Source of the DNA: CAVPUA01 sp963828015
GTDB taxonomy: Bacteria > Actinomycetota > Actinomycetes > Mycobacteriales > Jatrophihabitantaceae
Reading direction: 5' to 3'
DNA length: 64,000 nucleotides
NCBI GenBank assembly: GCA_963828015.1
Contig: CAWHCD010000005.1
Location: 186,001-250,000 of the forward strand
The translations under genes were made by a program, and so were the position numbers. The notes beneath the pieces were generated by a model. That model had not been told where the DNA came from, made no database searches, and saw only the letters and a list, made by a program, of their open reading frames with translations. Of the stretch, positions 1-7,979 are shown one piece after another; position 1 is the first letter of the stretch, and each line of letters begins with the position of its first letter.

Positions 1-946
1 GCGCTCACCCTCGTGGCCGGGGCCTCCTCCGAGCAGAGCTGGACGGCCGATCTGCTCGTCAACGGCTTCTTCCTGCTGCCGATGCTCGCCGCGACCCAAC
101 TGCGGCCACTGGTCTGCGCCGTCGTCGTGCTGCCGGCGACGGTGGCCTACTTCGCCGCCAGCGTCGCGACCAAGGCGGCCAACACCGAGCCGTGGGGCTC
201 GATCCTGGTCCGCACCTTCGTGCTGGTCGGCCTGAGCGTGGGCGCGGTCGCGCTGAGCTGGGTGCAGCTCTCGCGCGTGCGGACGATAGCCGCCCTGGCC
301 GGTGAGCGACGCGACCTGCTCGACGCGCTGCTGACCCTTGAGGCACGCGAACGCAGCGCCCTGGCCGAGCAGTTGCACGACGGCGCCCTGCAGTACGTGC
401 TCGCGGCCCGGCAGGACCTCGAGGAGGCCCGCATCGGCGGTCAGGCCAGCTCCTTCGACCGGATCGAACTGGCGCTGACCGAGTCCTCGGTGTTATTGCG
501 CAGCACGGTCAGTCAGCTCTCGCCCGCGGTGCTCGCGCAAGCCGGCCTGGCGCGTGCCCTGCGTGATCTGGCCGAACGGAATCGGCGAACGGGCCGATCT
601 ACTCGTAGAGGTCGACGTCGACGGCTGGCCGGCGGGACACCGCGCGTTCGACGGCTTGCTGTACTCGTGCGCCCGCGAGCTGCTGACCAACGTCGTCAAG
701 CACGCACAGGCCACCAGCGTCCGCGTCGCACTGGCGTTGGCGGACGGGCAGGCCCGGTTGTCGATCACCGACGACGGCGTCGGGCTGCGCATCGAAGCGC
801 TGGAGGAGCGGCTGGCCGAAGGTCACATCGGGCTGGCGTCCCTGCGCACCCGCGTGTCGGCGGCCGGCGGCGTGTTGACGCTGACCGATGCGCCCGGTGG
901 CGGCACCGCGGCCGCGATCGTCCTGCCCGGCGGGGACGTCGCGTGA
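1..946 (+). pseudogene. NarL-type sensor histidine kinase, 5'-truncated by the window edge and frameshifted
   Basis: This is a membrane histidine kinase of the HisKA_3 class. Two or more hydrophobic segments are encoded before about 260, the dimerisation/phosphoacceptor region ERSALAEQLHDGALQ lies near 350-390, and an HATPase_c domain (ELLTNVVKHAQA, DDGVGL, GLASLRTRV) follows to the TGA at 944-946. The first part is read in the frame of position 1. The ATPase half is read one frame later. The change falls at CGGAATCGG near 581, where removing one A restores LAERIGERADLLVEV. The response regulator on the opposite strand at 1627-2265 is the likely partner. Either a base-calling error or a real inactivating insertion would explain it. 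Confidence 0.8.
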
Positions 947-1626
947 CCGTGACGCGGCGGACGTCGCAGTCCTTCCCCTTGGCGGCGCTGCTGGCCCTGG
1001 CGGCCGGCTCGATCGAGGCCTATTCGGTGTTGCACCTGGACGCCTTCGCCGGCGCGCAGACCGGCAACGTCGTCTTCGCGGCGATCGCCATCTCGCGCTG
1101 GCAGTGGAGCATCGCGCTGCGCTACATCCTGCCGATCCTGGCGTTCATCGGCGGTGTGCTGATCGCGCGGACCCTGCTGACGCATCGCGTGGCCGGCATC
1201 GTGCGGCGGCCGTACCGGGCGATCCTCATCGTCGAGGTGACGTTGCTCGTAGTCATGGGCTTCCTGCCCGAGTCCACGCCCCGTGAACTCCTGTCGGTGA
1301 TCATCACCGTTGCCGTCGCGGCCCAGATGTCGACCTTTCGCACGGTCGTGGACGTCGGCTACAACAGCGCGTTCACCACGGGCAATCTGATGAATGCGCT
1401 GACCGCGGCCCACGCCGGCCTGGTCAAGAAGGACCAGTCCGAGCTGGTGCACGCCCGCCGGCTGTTCGTGGTTATCGCTTGCTTCGTGATCGGGGCGGTT
1501 CTGGGCGCCGTCGCGACTCGGGAGTGGGGCCGGCACGGGGTGTGGTTCGGCGCGGCGGTGCTCGGCCTGGCGCTGGTCCTGTTCATCACCGATGAGCGCT
1601 TCGAACGGCAGGAAGTCGTCGAGTAG
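943..1626 (+). CDS. DUF1275 (YoaK-like) membrane protein
   Basis: The 227-residue product is hydrophobic with about six membrane segments and matches the DUF1275/YoaK family. The features are LAAGSIEAYSVLHLDAFAGAQTGNVV near the N terminus and FTTGNLMNAL in the middle. The GTG start at 943 overlaps the kinase stop in a GTGA junction, so the two are probably translationally coupled. The same frame stays open upstream into the kinase because of the frameshift there, which would give a false 537-residue fusion; the GTG start is preferred. The function of the family is unknown, and a transport role is only a guess. The stop directly abuts the stop of the convergent regulator gene. Confidence 0.85.
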   Translation: MTVTRRTSQSFPLAALLALAAGSIEAYSVLHLDAFAGAQTGNVVFAAIAISRWQWSIALRYILPILAFIGGVLIARTLLTHRVAGIVRRPYRAILIVEVTLLVVMGFLPESTPRELLSVIITVAVAAQMSTFRTVVDVGYNSAFTTGNLMNALTAAHAGLVKKDQSELVHARRLFVVIACFVIGAVLGAVATREWGRHGVWFGAAVLGLALVLFITDERFERQEVVE

Positions 1627-2265
1627 CTATTCCAGCAGGCCGCGGCGCATGCCCTCGGCGACCGCGGCCGCCCGATCCGAGACGCCGAGCTTCTCGTACA
1701 GGCGCTGGGTGTGGGTCTTGACCGTGCTGGGGGCGATGAACAGCTGGGCGGCCAGCTGCGGGATCGACAGGCCTTCGGCGAATCCGCGCAGGATCTGGCT
1801 TTCCCGCTCGCTGAGCACCGGCGCCCCGGGCTGGGCCCGCAGCCGGATCTGCTCGGCGATCCCCGCGGCCAGTTCGGGCGGGACGACGGTCTGGCCCTTG
1901 GCGACCCGTAGCACGGCATCGACGATCTCGGCCCGCGTGGCGTCCTTGGACAGGTAGCCCTTGGCGCCCTCTTCGAGGGCCCGGAAGACGACCGCGCCGT
2001 CGGTGACCGCGGACAGCAGCAGCACGTGGGTCGCCACCGTGTCGCGTACGAGGGCGTGCACGACCTCGAGGCCGTTGAGGTCGGGCATCTGGTAGTCGAC
2101 CACGGCGACGTCGGGCCGCTCGCGGGTGATGATCTCGATGCCGTCCCGTCCGTTCTCGGCTTCGGCAATCACCCTGATCTGGCCACTCTGGGTCAGTCCG
2201 CGGGCGATGCCATCGCGGAAGAACGGATGATCGTCGACGACCACCACGGTGATCATCGACGACAT
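1627..2265 (-). CDS. NarL/FixJ-family response regulator
   Basis: The 212-residue product has an N-terminal receiver domain (acidic VVDDHP near residues 9-14, phosphoacceptor D57 in VVDYQMPD, K in GYLSKD) and a C-terminal LuxR-type helix-turn-helix (LSERESQILRGFAEG, STVKTHTQRLYEKLGV). It is a cytoplasmic transcription factor that would be phosphorylated by the convergently encoded histidine kinase. The ATG at 2265 is chosen because a TAGGAT hexamer lies six bases upstream, which suggests a leaderless transcript; ATG 2256 is an alternative. If the kinase at 1-946 is really broken, this regulator has lost its partner. Confidence 0.92.
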   Translation of the reverse strand: MSSMITVVVVDDHPFFRDGIARGLTQSGQIRVIAEAENGRDGIEIITRERPDVAVVDYQMPDLNGLEVVHALVRDTVATHVLLLSAVTDGAVVFRALEEGAKGYLSKDATRAEIVDAVLRVAKGQTVVPPELAAGIAEQIRLRAQPGAPVLSERESQILRGFAEGLSIPQLAAQLFIAPSTVKTHTQRLYEKLGVSDRAAAVAEGMRRGLLE

Positions 2266-2271
2266 CCGCTC

Positions 2272-2277
2272 ATCCTA
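2272..2277 (-). promoter_or_regulatory. Candidate -10 element for the response regulator
   Basis: TAGGAT on the minus strand ends six bases before the ATG at 2265, the spacing expected for a leaderless actinobacterial transcript. No convincing -35 element is seen. Confidence 0.45.
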
Positions 2278-2282
2278 GGGAT

Positions 2283-2744
2283 CTAGCCCGCCATCTGGTT
2301 GTTCCCGGTGGCCAGCATCCGCTGCAGGGCGAGGTAGGTGATCTGGTTGAACTCACCGGTCTGCGGCAGATCGCTGTCGCGCTGCAAGTAGGTGATCGCC
2401 GCTCGGGTCTGCGGGCCCATGATCCCGTCGATCGGACCCTCGTAGTAGTTCAGCTGGGCCAGTTCGCGCTGGATCGTCTCGACCTGCGCTGCCGGGAGCG
2501 CCGGGACGGCGGGCGTTGTCGGCGTGACGTGCGGCGGGTTCGGGGTCACCGGCGTCACTGGCGTGACCGGGGTGATGGGGGCGACCGTGTGGTGGCTCGG
2601 CGTGACCGGGTTGTGGGTCGCTCCGGCCGGGCTGGCAAAGGCCACGATGATCCCGGTGACCGCGCCGGCGATACCGAGAGCGCACAGGGTCGAGGCGGCG
2701 ATGATGATTCCGGCGGGGCGCTTGGCGGCGGTGGTGTTGTTCAT
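2283..2744 (-). CDS. Secreted or membrane-anchored peptidoglycan-binding-like protein
   Basis: This 153-residue protein has a hydrophobic N-terminal segment (residues about 11-38, signal anchor or signal peptide). A Pro/Thr/Val linker containing repeated TPV units (about 48-80) follows, and then a PG_binding_1-like domain (VETIQRELAQLNYYEGPIDG, GPQTRAAITYLQRD). It probably attaches to the cell wall. The ATG at 2744 has a very strong ribosome binding site, AAGGAGGA, seven bases upstream. No catalytic domain is present, so it is a binding module rather than a hydrolase. The TPV repeat is short and could vary between strains. Confidence 0.82.
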   Translation of the reverse strand: MNNTTAAKRPAGIIIAASTLCALGIAGAVTGIIVAFASPAGATHNPVTPSHHTVAPITPVTPVTPVTPNPPHVTPTTPAVPALPAAQVETIQRELAQLNYYEGPIDGIMGPQTRAAITYLQRDSDLPQTGEFNQITYLALQRMLATGNNQMAG

Positions 2745-2860
2745 GAGGTCCTCCTTGTTCGGGTAGCTCGGGCGGTCCGGGCTGATGCGTCTAATCTCTC
2801 GCCGCTGCCCTCGCTTGTCCGTCCAGCGATCAGCCGGTGGATGGGCTGATGTCTATGTCG

Positions 2861-2870
2861 ACCGATCGGT
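2861..2870. repeat. Perfect 10-bp palindrome ACCGATCGGT
   Basis: This self-complementary decamer lies in the 144-bp divergent gap between the peptidoglycan-binding gene and the hydrolase gene. It begins 28 bases before the hydrolase start, where an operator could be. The binding protein is unknown. Confidence 0.35.
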
Positions 2871-2888
2871 GGACGAACCCGGACTGCA

Positions 2889-3779
2889 ATGCTGAGCGGC
2901 ATGATTACCGACCGCGTGCAGGCCAACGGGATCGAGCTGGTGTACGACAGTTTCGGGCGCCCGGAGGATCCGCCACTCCTGCTGGTGATGGGCCTCGGGA
3001 CGCAGCGATTGGCCTGGGCCGAGCCGTTCTGTGAGCAGCTGGCTGCGCAGGGTTTCCGGGTGATCCGCTTCGACAACCGCGACATCGGCGAGTCGACGCA
3101 TCTGCATGAGCTGCCTTCGCCCAATCCGGTCGCCATTGCGGTGCGCCGGCGCCGGCCCGCCTACGGCTTGGACGCCATGGCCGACGACACCATCGCCCTG
3201 ATCGAGGCGCTGGCCCTGGATCGGGTCCACCTGGTCGGCGCATCGATGGGCGGCTTCATCGCCCAACTGGTCGCCATTCGCGCCCCCGAGCGCATCCGCA
3301 GCCTGACCTTGTTCATGACCTCGACCGGCTCGCGACGGGTCGGGCGGCCGAGCGCGAAGCTGGTGTCGACCGTGCTGCGACGCAAGCCCGCGACGGATCG
3401 GGCGTCGGCGATCGAGGCCAGCGTGGATATGTTCCGGCTCATCCGATCGCCGGCCTATCCGTTCAACGAGGACCAGATTCGAGAACTGGCGGGTGTGAGC
3501 TACGACCGGGGATACGACCCGGCTGGTGGGCAGCGACAGCTGGCGGCAATCGTCGCCCAGGCCGATCGCACGCGCGAGCTGCGCCGGCTGCAGATGCCGA
3601 CGGTCGTGATTCACGGGTTCAGCGATCCCTTGGTCGCCCCGTCCGGTGGGCTGGCCATCGCGCGAGCCGTGCCGGGTTCGCGCTTCGTGGGTTTTCACGG
3701 GATGGGCCACGACATGCCGGCCGCCCTTTGGCCAGACTTCATCAGCGAGATCGTGGGCGTCGCGGCCCGTAGCTCCTGA
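2889..3779 (+). CDS. Alpha/beta-fold hydrolase
   Basis: The 296-residue product shows the alpha/beta hydrolase pattern. The oxyanion-hole strand is LLLVMGLG, the nucleophile elbow GASMGG has Ser as nucleophile, an acid follows in HGFSDPLV, and the catalytic His is in GMGHDMP near the C terminus. The substrate is unknown; simple esters or lactones are typical for such proteins. The ATG at 2889 is given, with ATG 2901 as an alternative because neither has a clear Shine-Dalgarno. A strong hairpin terminator follows 25 bases after the stop, so the gene is probably monocistronic. Confidence 0.85.
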   Translation: MLSGMITDRVQANGIELVYDSFGRPEDPPLLLVMGLGTQRLAWAEPFCEQLAAQGFRVIRFDNRDIGESTHLHELPSPNPVAIAVRRRRPAYGLDAMADDTIALIEALALDRVHLVGASMGGFIAQLVAIRAPERIRSLTLFMTSTGSRRVGRPSAKLVSTVLRRKPATDRASAIEASVDMFRLIRSPAYPFNEDQIRELAGVSYDRGYDPAGGQRQLAAIVAQADRTRELRRLQMPTVVIHGFSDPLVAPSGGLAIARAVPGSRFVGFHGMGHDMPAALWPDFISEIVGVAARSS

Positions 3780-3804
3780 CCCCGCAGTTCCTGACAGAGA
3801 AGAA

Positions 3805-3837
3805 CCCCTCAGGTCGTCGGGGGTTCGACCTGAGGGG
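3805..3837 (+). terminator. Hairpin terminator after the hydrolase gene
   Basis: A perfect 12-bp stem (CCCCTCAGGTCG at 3805-3816 and its complement at 3826-3837) encloses a 9-base loop. There is no U tract, which is common for actinobacterial terminators. Confidence 0.75.
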
Positions 3838-4160
3838 CTCTGGAACAAGAATGGCGGAGGGCCTGCCTGGTGTCAAGTCCGTGTTAGTTAACAACAGATT
3901 AACTAATCGCAGCCCGCACATTTCTGTCGATGGGCCTAGCGCCAACCCTCCACAGCATGTAAGTTTCCCGTTAAGCCACTGCACCGCTCGCGAGGGGTCG
4001 GGCAGTGGCGGCGAGTCTGCCCGCCGGCGCTTCGGCCTGGTGACGCAGACCGGCCGGGGGCGTGGCGCTACGACGTTTCTGGTAGGGGTCTGTGGGGGAT
4101 ACAAACCGGAATCGACGTACTCCACGTCCCCGGTCCTTCCACGTCCGGTGCCGGATCGAG
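3838..4160. other. Noncoding convergent region with two inverted repeats
   Basis: No convincing gene is seen between the hydrolase terminator and the 3' end of the GGDEF-EAL gene. The region holds an AT-rich 8-bp inverted repeat (TTAGTTAA at 3884-3891, TTAACTAA at 3899-3906), unusual in this GC-rich sequence. It also holds an 8-bp GCCACTGC/GCAGTGGC stem at 3975-3982 and 4002-4009. The size and structure would fit a small RNA or an untranslated structured element. No known RNA family was recognised. Confidence 0.4.
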
Positions 4161-6437
4161 TCAGCCGTGGTTCGGGATCAGTGGCGCCGGATTTCCGATC
4201 AGGAAGCCTTGCGCCTGCTTGCAGCCCAAGGCCCGCAGGGCAGCGAGTTGCTCCTTGGTCTCGACCCCCTCCGCGGTGGTGGTGATGCCCAGTTCGCGGC
4301 ACAAGGAGATCACGCTGCGCACAATGGCGGTCGCGTTGCGGTCATGGGTGAGCGGAGCGACGAAGCTGCGGTCGATCTTGACCGCGCCAACCGGCAGATT
4401 GCGCAATAGCGACAGCGACGAGTAGCCGGTGCCGAAATCGTCCAGCGCGATCTGCACGCCCATCGCCGCCACGGCCTGCACCTCGGCGATGGCCTCAGCG
4501 GACGCGTCGGCCAAGGCGGTCTCGGTGATCTCGATGTGCAACTCGCTCGGGTCGACGTCGGCGTTGGCCAGCGCGCGGGCCACCATCGTGGGCAACTGAC
4601 CTCGCCCGAGCTGGCTGCCCGAGACGTTGACGGCGATCCAGCCGGACAGGTTGTGCTTGCGCAGTTGCAGCACGGCGTCGCAGCCCAGGTCGAGCATCAT
4701 CCAGCCCAGGGCGACGATCAGGCCGGTCTCCTCGGCCAGCGGCAGGAACTGGGCCGGGTCGAGCAGCCCACGCGTCGGATGTTGCCAGCGCACGAGTGCC
4801 TCGTAGCCCACGAAGCCCTCGTCGTCGGTCAGCGAGAGCACCGGCTGGAAGTAAGGGATGAAACCGGTGCGGTCGGCGATGGCCGCCCGCAGGCTGCGTT
4901 CGAGCTTGAGGTCGGCCACGGTCGCGGAGCGATCCAGGCGGGGGTTGTAGATCTCGACCCGGGCCCGGCCGCGCTTCTTGGCGTACAGCAGGGCCTGGTG
5001 GGCTTCGCGCAGCACCTCGTCGGCGTGCTCGTGCCAAGCGCCGCTGGTCGTCACCCCAACGCTCACCCCTACGGCGTGCTCGTGGCCGCGGATCAGGAAC
5101 GGCTGCTCCAGGGCCTCGCTGAGCAGCCGGGCGACGGTGAGCAACGCCTCGGGGTCGGTCTCGCCGGGTGCGAGGACGACGAACTCATCACCGCCGACGC
5201 GCCCGAGCACCAGTTCGGGCGACAGGGACTCGCTCAGGCGCCGCCCGACCGCCACCAGCAGGTCGTCGCCGGCTTCGTGTCCCAGGCTGTCGTTGATCAT
5301 GGCGAAGCGATCGAGGTCGAGGTACAGCACCCCGGTCGGTCGACCCGCGGCGAGCGCGGCGGTCAACTCGGCCTCGAGGACGGCCCGATTGGGCAGATCG
5401 GTCAACGGATCGTGGGAAGCCTGGTGGGCCAGTCGATTCTCGGCCCGGCGACGGTTGGTGGTGTCGATCATCTGGACGACGACGGTGTAGCTGCCGTCCT
5501 CGGCGAAGTCATAGACGGCGCCGGCGTAACTGCGCACCCACACGGCATGGCCGTCGGCGTGGACCAGCCGCTTCTCGGACTCGAACCGCGTGCGGCGTCC
5601 GGCGGCCAGCTCCACGTACAGCTTGTGGTCTACCTCACGGTCCTCGGGATGGGTTAGGCCCTGGTCGTCCATGCCCACCAACGCCTCGCGGGTGTAACCG
5701 ACCAGCGAGAGGAAGGCGTCGTTGTACTCAGTGAACGTCCCGTCCTGACCGCCGACGAGGGTCGCGATGGGGCTGTTCTCGAACACGAGTTGCCAGCGCC
5801 CGGCGTTGGTCAACGAGCCGGCGTCGGAGAGGCGTCGGGCCTGCGCGGCGCTCAGCGCATTCGCGGCCTGCGCGGCGAAGAGTTCGAGCACGGACCGCTG
5901 CTGGGCGTCCGGTCGCCGCCCGCTGCCGGGCTGGTCGACGCTCAGTACGCCGATCAGCGCCCCATCCGTGTCATACAGCGGGGCCAGCAAGGAATCGTCG
6001 GGCTGCCACGCGTCAGGCCCGGTCAGCTCGGACGCGGCGGGGGTCCAGTTGGCGATGCGGTCGACGATCGCCTGGTCGCGTTCATGGCTGAAGTAGCGCA
6101 GCGAGCCCCACTTCTCGGCCAGCCGGAAGAGGTCCAACCAGTAGGCCAGGGGACTGGTGCTACCCAGCAAGGTGCTTACCCCCGGGGGGCCGGCCACGCT
6201 CGCCACTCGGACGGTGTCACCCTCGACGACGTTGATCGCCGCGGCTCCGAAGTCCAGCACCTCGACGACCCCGTTGACAATCAGATCGAGAACCTCGTCC
6301 GGATCGTTGGTGGCGCCCATGCGGCGCACCACGTCCAGCAGACCTTCGAGCCAGGTCTGCGGTACATCGGCCCGTGGCGCCGGTTCCACTCCCGCATGGT
6401 CGCACACCTGGGGCGCCAGAGCGGCCGTTAGCCTCAT
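4161..6437 (-). CDS. GAF-PAS-GGDEF-EAL cyclic-di-GMP turnover protein
   Basis: The product is 758 residues. It has an N-terminal GAF-like sensor (about 25-200), a PAS domain (about 215-330), a GGDEF domain with an intact GGDEF motif near residue 415, and an EAL domain with EAL near residue 546 followed by DDFGTGYSS, KIDRSF and AEGVE. Both catalytic sites look competent, so it could make or hydrolyse cyclic di-GMP according to the sensor state. No transmembrane segment is seen, so it should be cytoplasmic. ATG 6437 is preferred over the GTG at 6446, which would abut the first base of the divergent tRNA gene. Confidence 0.93.
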   Translation of the reverse strand: MRLTAALAPQVCDHAGVEPAPRADVPQTWLEGLLDVVRRMGATNDPDEVLDLIVNGVVEVLDFGAAAINVVEGDTVRVASVAGPPGVSTLLGSTSPLAYWLDLFRLAEKWGSLRYFSHERDQAIVDRIANWTPAASELTGPDAWQPDDSLLAPLYDTDGALIGVLSVDQPGSGRRPDAQQRSVLELFAAQAANALSAAQARRLSDAGSLTNAGRWQLVFENSPIATLVGGQDGTFTEYNDAFLSLVGYTREALVGMDDQGLTHPEDREVDHKLYVELAAGRRTRFESEKRLVHADGHAVWVRSYAGAVYDFAEDGSYTVVVQMIDTTNRRRAENRLAHQASHDPLTDLPNRAVLEAELTAALAAGRPTGVLYLDLDRFAMINDSLGHEAGDDLLVAVGRRLSESLSPELVLGRVGGDEFVVLAPGETDPEALLTVARLLSEALEQPFLIRGHEHAVGVSVGVTTSGAWHEHADEVLREAHQALLYAKKRGRARVEIYNPRLDRSATVADLKLERSLRAAIADRTGFIPYFQPVLSLTDDEGFVGYEALVRWQHPTRGLLDPAQFLPLAEETGLIVALGWMMLDLGCDAVLQLRKHNLSGWIAVNVSGSQLGRGQLPTMVARALANADVDPSELHIEITETALADASAEAIAEVQAVAAMGVQIALDDFGTGYSSLSLLRNLPVGAVKIDRSFVAPLTHDRNATAIVRSVISLCRELGITTTAEGVETKEQLAALRALGCKQAQGFLIGNPAPLIPNHG

Positions 6438-6446
6438 TGCGTGCAC

Positions 6447-6520
6447 GGGGCGGTAGCTCAGCTGGTTAGAGCAGGGGACTCATAATCCCTGGGTCGTCGG
6501 TTCGAGTCCGACCCGCCCCA
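6447..6520 (+). tRNA. tRNA-Met(CAT)
   Basis: A complete cloverleaf can be drawn. The acceptor is GGGGCGG (6447-6453) with CCGCCCC (6513-6519), the D arm contains TAGCTCAG, the anticodon loop CTCATAA has CAT at 6481-6483, and the T arm contains GGTTCGAGTCC. CCA is not encoded. The GGACTCATAATCC context resembles elongator Met tRNAs; a tRNA-Ile2 with lysidine is possible but less likely. Its 3' part from 6479 is the left attachment repeat of an integrated element. Confidence 0.95.
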
Positions 6521-6521
6521 C
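6479..6521 (+). repeat. attL: tRNA-Met 3' segment (43-bp direct repeat)
   Basis: This 43-bp segment, starting CTCATAATCC and ending in CGCCCCAC, covers the anticodon loop through the tRNA 3' end plus one base. It is repeated without mismatch at 10827-10869. The integrase gene starts 57 bases downstream, the classical arrangement for site-specific integration in a tRNA gene. Confidence 0.93.
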
Positions 6522-6577
6522 AAGGCCCGTATTTGCTGGGCTACATGCATCCGACTCGGATGGGCAGGAGATGCACA

Positions 6578-7519
6578 ATGGTCATTGACCAGGGTAGCCT
6601 GTGCCTCGTGGCCACCCAGATCGACGCCGTTGACGATCTCGGCACGCTGCTGAACGACTGGCGAACGCACCTCCGCGCCCGGAATCGCAGCAAGGCGACC
6701 ATCGATTCCTACGTCCGCTGCGCGACCGCGTTCCGTGCGTATCTCGTCGAACACGGCATGCCGACGGCGGTCGGATCAATCACGCGTGAGCACGTCGAGG
6801 CGTTCCTAGCTGCGCTGGCCGACCGCGTGGCCCCAGCGACGACGGCGAAGCACTACCGATCGCTCCAGCAGCTGTTCCGGTGGCTGGAGGAGGACGGAGA
6901 GATCGCGCGGTCACCAATGGAGCGGATGAGGCCGCCGGCCGTTCCGGTGCAACCGGTGCCGATCCTCACCGATGACCAGCTCTCGGCCCTGCTGGCGACC
7001 TGCAGGGGCAACACGTTCGAGAACCGACGAGACAGCGCGATCATGCGACTGTTGATCGACACAGGGATGCGGGCGGGGGAGTTGGCAGGCCTCGGAGTCG
7101 TGGACATTGATCGCGTCCAGGACGTCGCGATCGTGCGAGGCAAGGGTGACCGATTGCGGGCGTGCCCGTTCGGTCCCAAGACCGCCGACGCGCTACGGCG
7201 CTACGACCGCTTCCGTTCCAAGCATCCGCACGCGACCAGCTCCCACTACTGGCTCGGCAAGTTCGGCCCGATCAGTGACAACGGCATCCGCCAGATGATC
7301 GAGCGCCGATGCGACGACGCCGAGGTGCCCCGAATCCATCTGCACCAGTTCCGCCACACGTTCGCGCACGACTGGCTGGCGAGCGGGGGACAGGAGACGG
7401 ACCTCATGCGCCTGGCCGGGTGGCGCACGCGCGAGATGGTCGGGCGCTACGCAGCCAGCGCCGCCGACGAACGCGCCCGCGACGCGCACCGCCGGATGGC
7501 CCGCGGAGACCGGCTATAG
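6578..7519 (+). CDS. Tyrosine recombinase / site-specific integrase
   Basis: The 313-residue protein has an N-terminal SAM-like core-binding domain (about 20-100) and a C-terminal catalytic domain. The full residue set is visible: R165 in TGMRAGEL, K189 in RGKGDRL, H256 and R259 in HQFRHTF, W282 in AGWRT (the usual His/Trp position), and the nucleophile Y291 in GRYAAS. It should therefore be active. ATG 6578 is chosen because AGGAG lies seven bases upstream. It sits directly after attL and would catalyse integration into and excision from tRNA-Met. No excisionase was recognised, although the small gene at 9609-9929 could be tested. Confidence 0.95.
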   Translation: MVIDQGSLCLVATQIDAVDDLGTLLNDWRTHLRARNRSKATIDSYVRCATAFRAYLVEHGMPTAVGSITREHVEAFLAALADRVAPATTAKHYRSLQQLFRWLEEDGEIARSPMERMRPPAVPVQPVPILTDDQLSALLATCRGNTFENRRDSAIMRLLIDTGMRAGELAGLGVVDIDRVQDVAIVRGKGDRLRACPFGPKTADALRRYDRFRSKHPHATSSHYWLGKFGPISDNGIRQMIERRCDDAEVPRIHLHQFRHTFAHDWLASGGQETDLMRLAGWRTREMVGRYAASAADERARDAHRRMARGDRL

Positions 7520-7550
7520 CGTCACGGCATGGCGGAGACTGAGCAGCGCT

Positions 7551-7979
7551 TTAGGGCGCGTCTCCGCCTTCCGCGGGTGTTTCAACGACGTAGAACGCCT
7601 CCTCTGCCGATGCCGCCACCTCTCCGAAGACTTCAACCTCGACGCGAATGGCGTGCCGTCCGAACTCCGTTACGTTGACCAGGAACTCTGCGGGGAAATC
7701 AAGAGTGGCTGGGATTTCCGGCCATGCGACTGGTCCCGCGATCAGCGTCGCTGACTGGGCGAGCAAGACGCGGCCAGATGGCGAAGCGACGCTGTATGAG
7801 AGCTGAATGGGAGTTCCCTCAGGCAACTCAACATCCACGACATGAGTTAGGACCGCCCGCTTCGTAGCTACTGGGAGCGTCGGCGTAGGAAGGATGCTTT
7901 GATTCAATGCAACCAACGTAAGCGCGTTGCGTGAGTCGTTCGTTATACCCTCTGCGACAATTATCCACCCAATATTCAT
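7551..7979 (-). CDS. Hypothetical beta-rich protein, DUF6941-like
   Basis: This 142-residue protein has no signal peptide or membrane segment and is rich in alternating hydrophobic strands. Its pattern (WIIVAEGITND..NALTLVAL near the N terminus, FPAEFLVNVTEFGRHAIRVEVEV near the end) resembles the DUF6941 family; this is from memory of the family and is tentative. The ATG overlaps the stop of the upstream XRE gene in an ATGA junction, so the two are translationally coupled. That coupling implies a shared role with the nucleotidyltransferase/XRE pair, perhaps as a sensor or binding subunit. The molecular function is unknown. Confidence 0.6.
   Translation of the reverse strand: MNIGWIIVAEGITNDSRNALTLVALNQSILPTPTLPVATKRAVLTHVVDVELPEGTPIQLSYSVASPSGRVLLAQSATLIAGPVAWPEIPATLDFPAEFLVNVTEFGRHAIRVEVEVFGEVAASAEEAFYVVETPAEGGDAP

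Noticed and set aside
13..1626. A 537-residue histidine kinase-DUF1275 fusion
   Set aside because: The middle is Arg-rich out-of-frame translation. The ATPase half lies in another frame, and DUF1275 has its own GTG overlapping the kinase stop.
3838..4160. A c-di-AMP (ydaO) or other named riboswitch
   Set aside because: The conserved core of the family could not be found on either strand, and the region is downstream, not upstream, of both neighbouring genes.
6458..6754. Minus-strand reading frame over the tRNA ending in SDSNRRPRDYE-like sequence, and a similar one at 10533-11009
   Set aside because: This is the well-known artefact of translating a tRNA 3' end in reverse. It is seen at both att copies and does not indicate a protein gene.
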